A DNA stretch of 64,000 nucleotides from Pogostemon cablin (lineage: Eukaryota > Streptophyta > Magnoliopsida > Lamiales > Lamiaceae). Positions within the stretch are counted from its first letter, which is position 1. Each line of letters opens with the position of its first letter. Made by a program: the position numbers and the translations under genes. Shown in pieces: positions 58,849 to 64,000 of this stretch. The stretch is from NCBI GenBank assembly GCA_023678885.1, contig CM043001.1:27595867-27659866 (forward strand), given 5' to 3'. The notes under the pieces are model-generated. The model did no database searches. It saw nothing but the letters and a program-made list of their open reading frames with translations, and was not told where the DNA came from.

Positions 58849-61493
58849 TCAATTCAAAAAATCAGGAAGTGGAAAACCAGGATCAGAAATCATGGGAGAC
58901 ATGCGAAAATTGGGCCTTGGGAAGGCGAGGTCATGTAGTTCCACCTGTTGCTGGAATTCCTCCAAATATGCCCGAAGCCAGTAATAGACTTCAACTCGAA
59001 TGCCTTCGTTTCCGAGACTCTCTTGTTCCTCGACTATTCTCAGAGCAGAGATGGCCGCAGAAACTCCACATTCTAACAAAGTTATGTTCTCAATTGTATC
59101 CATGTCTCCCATACCTAAAGGGATCTCCTTCAATGCGTACACATTTGAGATAATAAGCTTCTCCAGGACAGGGAAATGGGACCTGTCTGCATTCCAGGTA
59201 GCCAGATCAGAAACATCAGAAATGCTGAGGCATTTCAGGGAACGAAAATCTCCCTCAACAGGGTTCCATTCAGTTCCCTGAATTGAATCAATCAATTTGA
59301 GAACTTCAAGATGGGGCAACGAGCCAATCATTGGACTCAAATCATCCCAATGAAGTTTGGAATTTGTTACTTTCAACTTCTTGAGTGACTTGGGGAATGT
59401 GAGGTTGTGCAGCAAATCATCCCGATTTGACAGTGGATAGCAGTAGACTCCCAGCGATTCGAGTTTATTTAGGCAAGCAAAGTTATAGTGACAGTAGAAT
59501 GACGTATCCTGAATTTCATCCTTGGACGTCCTGCAATGACTTATCCCCAATTTCTTAATGTTTGGCATTCTTGAATAGACCTCTACGCTGCACCTAAAAT
59601 CACTTAGAAATTTAAGTGTCTGCAAGTTTCGCAAAACAGTGTAATCTTGTTTGTTGATTGACGGAGGATCAGGAAGAAATATCGACTGGCAATGAAAATG
59701 CCTAAGTTGTGGCATCTCCCAAACTTCAGACGGCGCAAGAACATTGCAGAATCTAAGGATTATTGTCTGCAGATTCCAGAATAGGGATGTTATCGAAGGA
59801 AGCTCGTGCTTCAAAGAATAATTGCGCATACGAAGGAAACGCAGATTAACATGATGAAAAGGCATGAGTAGGGATCCACTATATTCCAACACTACTCTTC
59901 TCAATCTAGGCCTAACCAAGAGCATACAATATCTTTGGCCTATTATAGTGCAGGCTGAGCTCAAATGCACAAGAGTCTCTTCCTCCTCTGCAATCCTTTC
60001 ATGAATTATAATGCGACGTTCACTTGCGTAACTATCAATGTCTTCAAATTCCCTCATGACACAAAAAAACTTCTCTTCCTCAGCTACTTTTATGCAAAAA
60101 TCTCGTAGAAGATCATGAATGCCGATAGTTTTTACTTTCCTTTGGGAGCTTAACCTCCGAACAAAAATGAGATTCCTATCAAGAAGATCCTTCATGTAAT
60201 CCTCAGCAATTTCTTCCAAGCTTTGCTCTGTATCTACTTTATTTGGTAACAAAAACCCCTCTGCAACCCAAAGCTTGGTAAGTTCGTATACTTCGATAGC
60301 ATGGTCTTCAGGATATGCTCCCAAGTACAGAAAACACGGCTTTAGACGAGGAGGTAAGTGATTGTAACTCAAAGACAATATGTTGAAGCACATATTATCC
60401 TCTTCCGAACTTAGGATCGAATTTAAATTGCTTTCCACCATTTCCCAATATTCTTGAGACTGGGAGGATTTTTTGAGAAGCCCCCCAACCACAAAAATTG
60501 CTAGGGGAAGTCCTCTGCACTTCTTAACAATCTTCCTCCCAATCTCCTCTAAATCGGGAGGGCAACCTTCTCGTGCAAATGCTGTCTCACAGAAAAGCTC
60601 CCAACTCGTACAGTCATCTAGAAAATCAAGAGCAAGTGCCATGGAGCCAAAATGACTAGACACATCAGATTGCCTAGTAGTTACAACTATTCTACTTCTA
60701 TTGAAATTTTCTGGGAAGAAAGATTGTATCTTCACCCAAGCATCAACGCTCCACATATCATCTAATATGATTAGATATCTTCTATCAAATAAAGTCTTGT
60801 ACAAATTTTCACCTAATTCATTATCCTGACCAGCCACTCCTCCAACCCAAGAAAGAATTTGCAAGAGAATATCTCTCACACTATATTCTTGAGAAACAGT
60901 AACCCATGCACGAACATCAAACTTCTCTACAGTAAGCAAATTCTCATAAGCATTTTTAGCCAAATTAGTCTTACCAATTCCACCCATCCCCACAATGGGA
61001 TGATTTGTCTGTTAGACTCTCTTCCCGTGAGACGATCCAACAGTTGCATCAAGTAGCCATCAAATCCCACCATTATTGTCTTCCCAGATGTTGGAGGAGA
61101 TCTTGATGTAGCAACGACGTTGGAATATGTGGGCTGCTGATTTTCGATTCTCCTCTCTTCTTTAACCTTTTCCATCATTTCCATGAGAGGATCCAAATCT
61201 TCAATTATCTTCTGCAAATTGGGTAGAAAAAGTGGACTTGCTTTAGTAGATCCAGATTCAATTAGGTCAACTATTTGGGACTCAATTTCATCTTCAGCTG
61301 CGTAAGCTGCAGATGCGATTCGGCTCTCCCAATCCCCAACAGAATTAAAGTTGTCTTCAAAATCCAGCAACGAAACAACTTTTTGGCTGAGGGATTCAAT
61401 CTGTTTCTGGTCAAGAAAAGTTGAAACTCGAGGATGGATTTGGATGTTGTCCAAAGTATTCATCAGAGAAGCAAGTGCTGTATAAGTTGCCAT
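58849..61493 (-). pseudogene. NLR7: NLR broken by a 1-base deletion just before the P-loop
   Basis: The first frame (61493, MATYTALASLMNTLDN) codes a normal CC and the TIMVGFDGYLMQLLDRL block. At RQIIP (about 61005) it shifts out of frame. The other frame begins right there with VGMGGIGKTN and stays open for 714 codons to 58849. It covers YLIILDDMW, SRIVVTTRQ, GLPLAIFVVGG, CFLYLGAYPEDH, IHDLLRDFCIKVA and LRRs ending FPLPDFLN. One missing C in 'atcatccc(c)attgtg' explains it. The P-loop ends TN rather than TT. Without that base the gene would be full length (about 902 aa). It faces NLR8 across 1.5 kb. Confidence 0.88.
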
Positions 61494-62938
61494 CTCTCAG
61501 CTCTACTCTCACTTTTTTCTTTAAGATTTTTCCAAAAGGAAAGTATGAATAGCTGAAAATTGTGTTACTGTATTCAGCTGAAGAAAAAGATTACCAAAAT
61601 GGTAGCCACCCATTTACTGTAGCAAATGGGATACTATCTAAGCTGGTAACTCGACCCATAATAAAATTTTCACCCGACTCAAAGGTCTAGAGCCACCTCC
61701 TTCGCCATTTCCACCGCCACTTTTGAATTGAACCCTAGGGCATGTTTAATTCTAATGCATTCAATTTCTTCTACCTGCAAGAATTTCATACATCTGAAAA
61801 ATCAGCAAGTTAGTACTGATCAGATGAATTGGGGGAATACGAAAACCCACCACCACCACCGCCTCCACCACCACTGGCGAAGCCACCATTTTGAAAAGGG
61901 AAAAAGGGCGGTGGCTTTCAGGGGATTGCCAAATGTCCGTGGTGAAATTGTGGAAAGAGGTATGTAAACAAAACCTAGACTCTCCCTCTCGAAATCCTTT
62001 AAATCTAAGTATTTACTATGTCTATGATTGAAAACAGGAAAAACAATAATTAGAGAATTATGGATATGCAGCTCCATACCTATTTTAGTAAGCTCTCTGC
62101 CATTGCTGAACTTTTTATTTTACAGCAACATAATCTCTGGATTTTTTGCCCACATCGAGTAGTGTGAGCACACCATTAATGGAATAAATTTGGCACCTTG
62201 GATCATATTTTCTTGCTTAGAGGCATTTTTGCCCACATGTTCTGAGAAGCCTCCAAGAATCAAACTTTAATTGAATTTCGTTAGCTTTTCTTTCTCCTTT
62301 ATCCTGGAGAAAATTCAGCAAGCATATCCAAACGTCTTAGTTCAAGTGGTCTGTTAATAGTAGTAATAGAAGAATTATATTCATACTAACACGTGAAGTT
62401 TTTGGATTTTGTATGATGATTCTGAGTTCCGACACTTCATCGTAGGCTGTTGCTGCATGGCGGTAAGAAGAAATTATGTTTTTCTAATTTTGAAGTAGAA
62501 ATTGTTTTTATGAAATAGATTCATGGTACGAGAGACCTACTGATCTGAACAGATTTTAAAGGTTACAAATAGATATTTTTTTAATTTGTATTTCCATAAT
62601 ATATATATATATATAGAAATGGTAATGTGTAGTTAACAGAAAACTGTCTCTCAAATAATTGTCTAAAACTTGTCACTCTCTAATCTCTCCTTCTATATAT
62701 GTCAGAATTCAGATGAGAATACAGTGGAAGATATAGCTGTAAAGTGGAAAAGATAAGGAAAAAAAGAGACATGGAATCCTATAAATTGGGCCCACTTGTT
62801 TCATGATCAGTTGCTGTGAGAGTCTCAATAATTGAGGACACTGCAAAATCATGATCTTCAGCCAAATATGCTTAACAGTCACATATCCTCTCCTTTGCTG
62901 TAACACCAGTTCCAAAATTTTCAGCTAAGCCTTCATCC

Positions 62939-62975
<37 letters not shown>

Positions 62976-62983
62976 GAGTAGAG
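61494..62983. other. Divergent spacer between NLR7 and NLR8
   Basis: 1.5 kb with no convincing gene. 61728-61967 has a frame rich in His from a 'caccaccacc' run, with no domain. A (TA) run lies near 62600. The last 42 bases form the (GA)n leader of NLR8. Confidence 0.55.
62942..62973. repeat. (AG)16 microsatellite in the NLR8 leader
   Basis: Perfect AG dinucleotide run ending 10 bases before the NLR8 ATG. GA-rich leaders are common plant promoter or 5' UTR elements; here it also marks a likely length polymorphism. Confidence 0.9.
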
Positions 62984-64000
62984 ATGGCAGCTTATGCAGC
63001 TCTAGTTTCTCTTAAGAATACTATTGACAATGTCCTGAATCATACTCACCTTTCAACCTATCTTGACAAAAACCAAACTGAATCTCTGGGTAAAAAACTT
63101 GAAATCTTGCTAGACTTTGTCGAGAGTCATCATTTTCATGGAGGTAACAGAGAAGCAGAAGTTTTGGAGAGCCAAATTGCATCTGCAGCTCATTCGGCTG
63201 AAGATGTAATCGAATCCCATATAGTCGATCGAATTGAGCCACTTCTTGCTGGGTCAAATATTGATCGTGAGGAAACTAGTTTCAGTTTGTTGTTCTGTAT
63301 TCTAGTGAATATCATGCAGCAAATCAAGATTCATCATTGCTTTTTGGCTTCTCTTGATAGTAAACGGGTTGAAGCTCTGAATGAAAAGCTTGACATCTTT
63401 CTGGATTTCATAGAGAATCATAATTCTCATTTCAGTAGCGAAGAAGCTGCAGAAGTTTTGGAGAGCCAACTTGCATCTGAAGCACAGGCGGTTAAAGATG
63501 CATTTGAATCCCATGAGGAACTAGTTGAATCACATAGATCCACTTTTGATAATGTAAGAACAGCTTTCATTTTCATGCTCGATTGGCATCTGTTTATTCT
63601 GGAGCTGATCCTGAATCACCCTCGGTTTTGGACTTTTGTTGACAAGGAAATGATTGAGTCTTTAAGCTACGATGTAGAAAGTATGAGGAGCAACATGACA
63701 TCTGCATATCAGTCTGCTGAAGAAGTGATTGAATCCGATCAAGTGGATCAAAAAACTGGATCCACTTTTGATCATGAAGAAACAAGTTCCAGTTCCTTGT
63801 TTGATCTGCCTAATGAAATAAATGCTATGAAGAAGAAGGTTCTGAAGGTTCATAAGAAACTGTTAGGTAAGAAGGTGGTTTTGGTCGGATCTGAAAACAG
63901 TTTCTCCCCAGATCTGCAGAAAATATTAGAAGATATGGATTCTGTCAAGGAAAAGTTTAACAAGGTTAAAGAGGAAAGTGGATTCAAAGATTTGCCATTG
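62984..64000 (+). CDS. NLR8: NLR N-terminus with three tandem CC modules (3'-partial)
   Basis: ATG at 62984 (MAAYAALVSLKNTIDN) opens a frame with no stop to the window end, 339 codons. Module 1 (residues 1-104): LDKNQTESLGKKLEILLDFVE ... VLESQIASAAHSAEDVIES. Module 2 (about 105-189): LDSKRVEALNEKLDIFLDFIE ... VLESQLASEAQAVKDAFES. Module 3 (about 200-273): VDKEMIESLSYDVES, then a gap, then MRSNMTSAYQSAEEVIES. Each repeats the Rx-type CC landmark order seen once in NLR1-NLR7. After about residue 305 comes DLQKILEDMDSVKEKFNKVKEE, which in the neighbours directly precedes the NB-ARC domain, so that domain should start just past the window. Sub-lineage of NLR3/NLR6. An intact full-length gene is likely but unproven. 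Confidence 0.85.
   Translation, partial: MAAYAALVSLKNTIDNVLNHTHLSTYLDKNQTESLGKKLEILLDFVESHHFHGGNREAEVLESQIASAAHSAEDVIESHIVDRIEPLLAGSNIDREETSFSLLFCILVNIMQQIKIHHCFLASLDSKRVEALNEKLDIFLDFIENHNSHFSSEEAAEVLESQLASEAQAVKDAFESHEELVESHRSTFDNVRTAFIFMLDWHLFILELILNHPRFWTFVDKEMIESLSYDVESMRSNMTSAYQSAEEVIESDQVDQKTGSTFDHEETSSSSLFDLPNEINAMKKKVLKVHKKLLGKKVVLVGSENSFSPDLQKILEDMDSVKEKFNKVKEESGFKDLPL

Noticed and set aside
61728..61967. His-rich 79-codon frame between NLR7 and NLR8
   Set aside because: Driven by a cac repeat. No recognisable domain, although a captured gene scrap cannot be excluded.
63021..63853. Four minus-strand frames of 60-80 codons at the end of the window
   Set aside because: They lie opposite the continuous NLR8 frame, whose protein sequence clearly belongs to the NLR group.

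Overview
The window looks like nuclear DNA of a dicot plant, probably an asterid and perhaps Lamiales. The sequence shows AT-rich intergenic DNA, GT-AG introns, plant transposon families and a piece of plastid DNA. The order is inferred from the abundance of R1-type ('late blight resistance') NLR genes. No species can be named from sequence alone.

Layout. 1-1.5 kb: the last six exons of a plasma-membrane H+-ATPase, with the gene start off the window. 1.5-7.8 kb: repeats around one small single-exon gene for a putative plastid membrane protein (2993-3451, minus). 7.8-10.5 kb: NPF2-type transporter A (minus), whose upstream region (10.36-12.88 kb) is tandemly duplicated as 12.88-15.8 kb, carrying a dead copy of its first exon. 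15.8-20.5 kb: MITEs and a nuclear plastid insert of rpoC2. 20.5-22.6 kb: NPF2-type transporter B (minus). 22.6-37.2 kb: gene-poor DNA with LINE relics, Stowaway-like MITEs, a full-length decayed PIF/Harbinger element (29685-33613) and a non-autonomous Mutator-like foldback element (36287-37183). 37.6-40.3 kb: NPF2-type transporter C (minus), with an unusual intron. 41.2-64 kb: eight NLR genes or pseudogenes, orientation - - - - - + - +, numbered here NLR1 to NLR8.

The NLR cluster. NLR4 and NLR5 are intact single-exon CC-NB-ARC-LRR genes (876 and 870 aa). NLR1 and NLR2 are clear pseudogenes. NLR3, NLR6 and NLR7 are each nearly complete but carry a single disabling lesion. NLR8 starts at 62984 and runs off the window as an open frame of 339 codons. 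Its N-terminus holds three tandem copies of the Rx-type coiled-coil module, which is the most unusual protein architecture here. Two sub-lineages are interleaved, which suggests repeated duplication and rearrangement.

Main points for follow-up: the triplicated CC domain of NLR8; an intron in transporter C flanked by a 10-bp direct repeat that contains the splice junctions, as expected if a transposon insertion created the intron; the NLR5/NLR6 head-to-head pair sharing a 248-bp promoter; and a MITE family with 9-bp target duplications, one copy of which can be compared directly with its empty site inside the tandem duplication.
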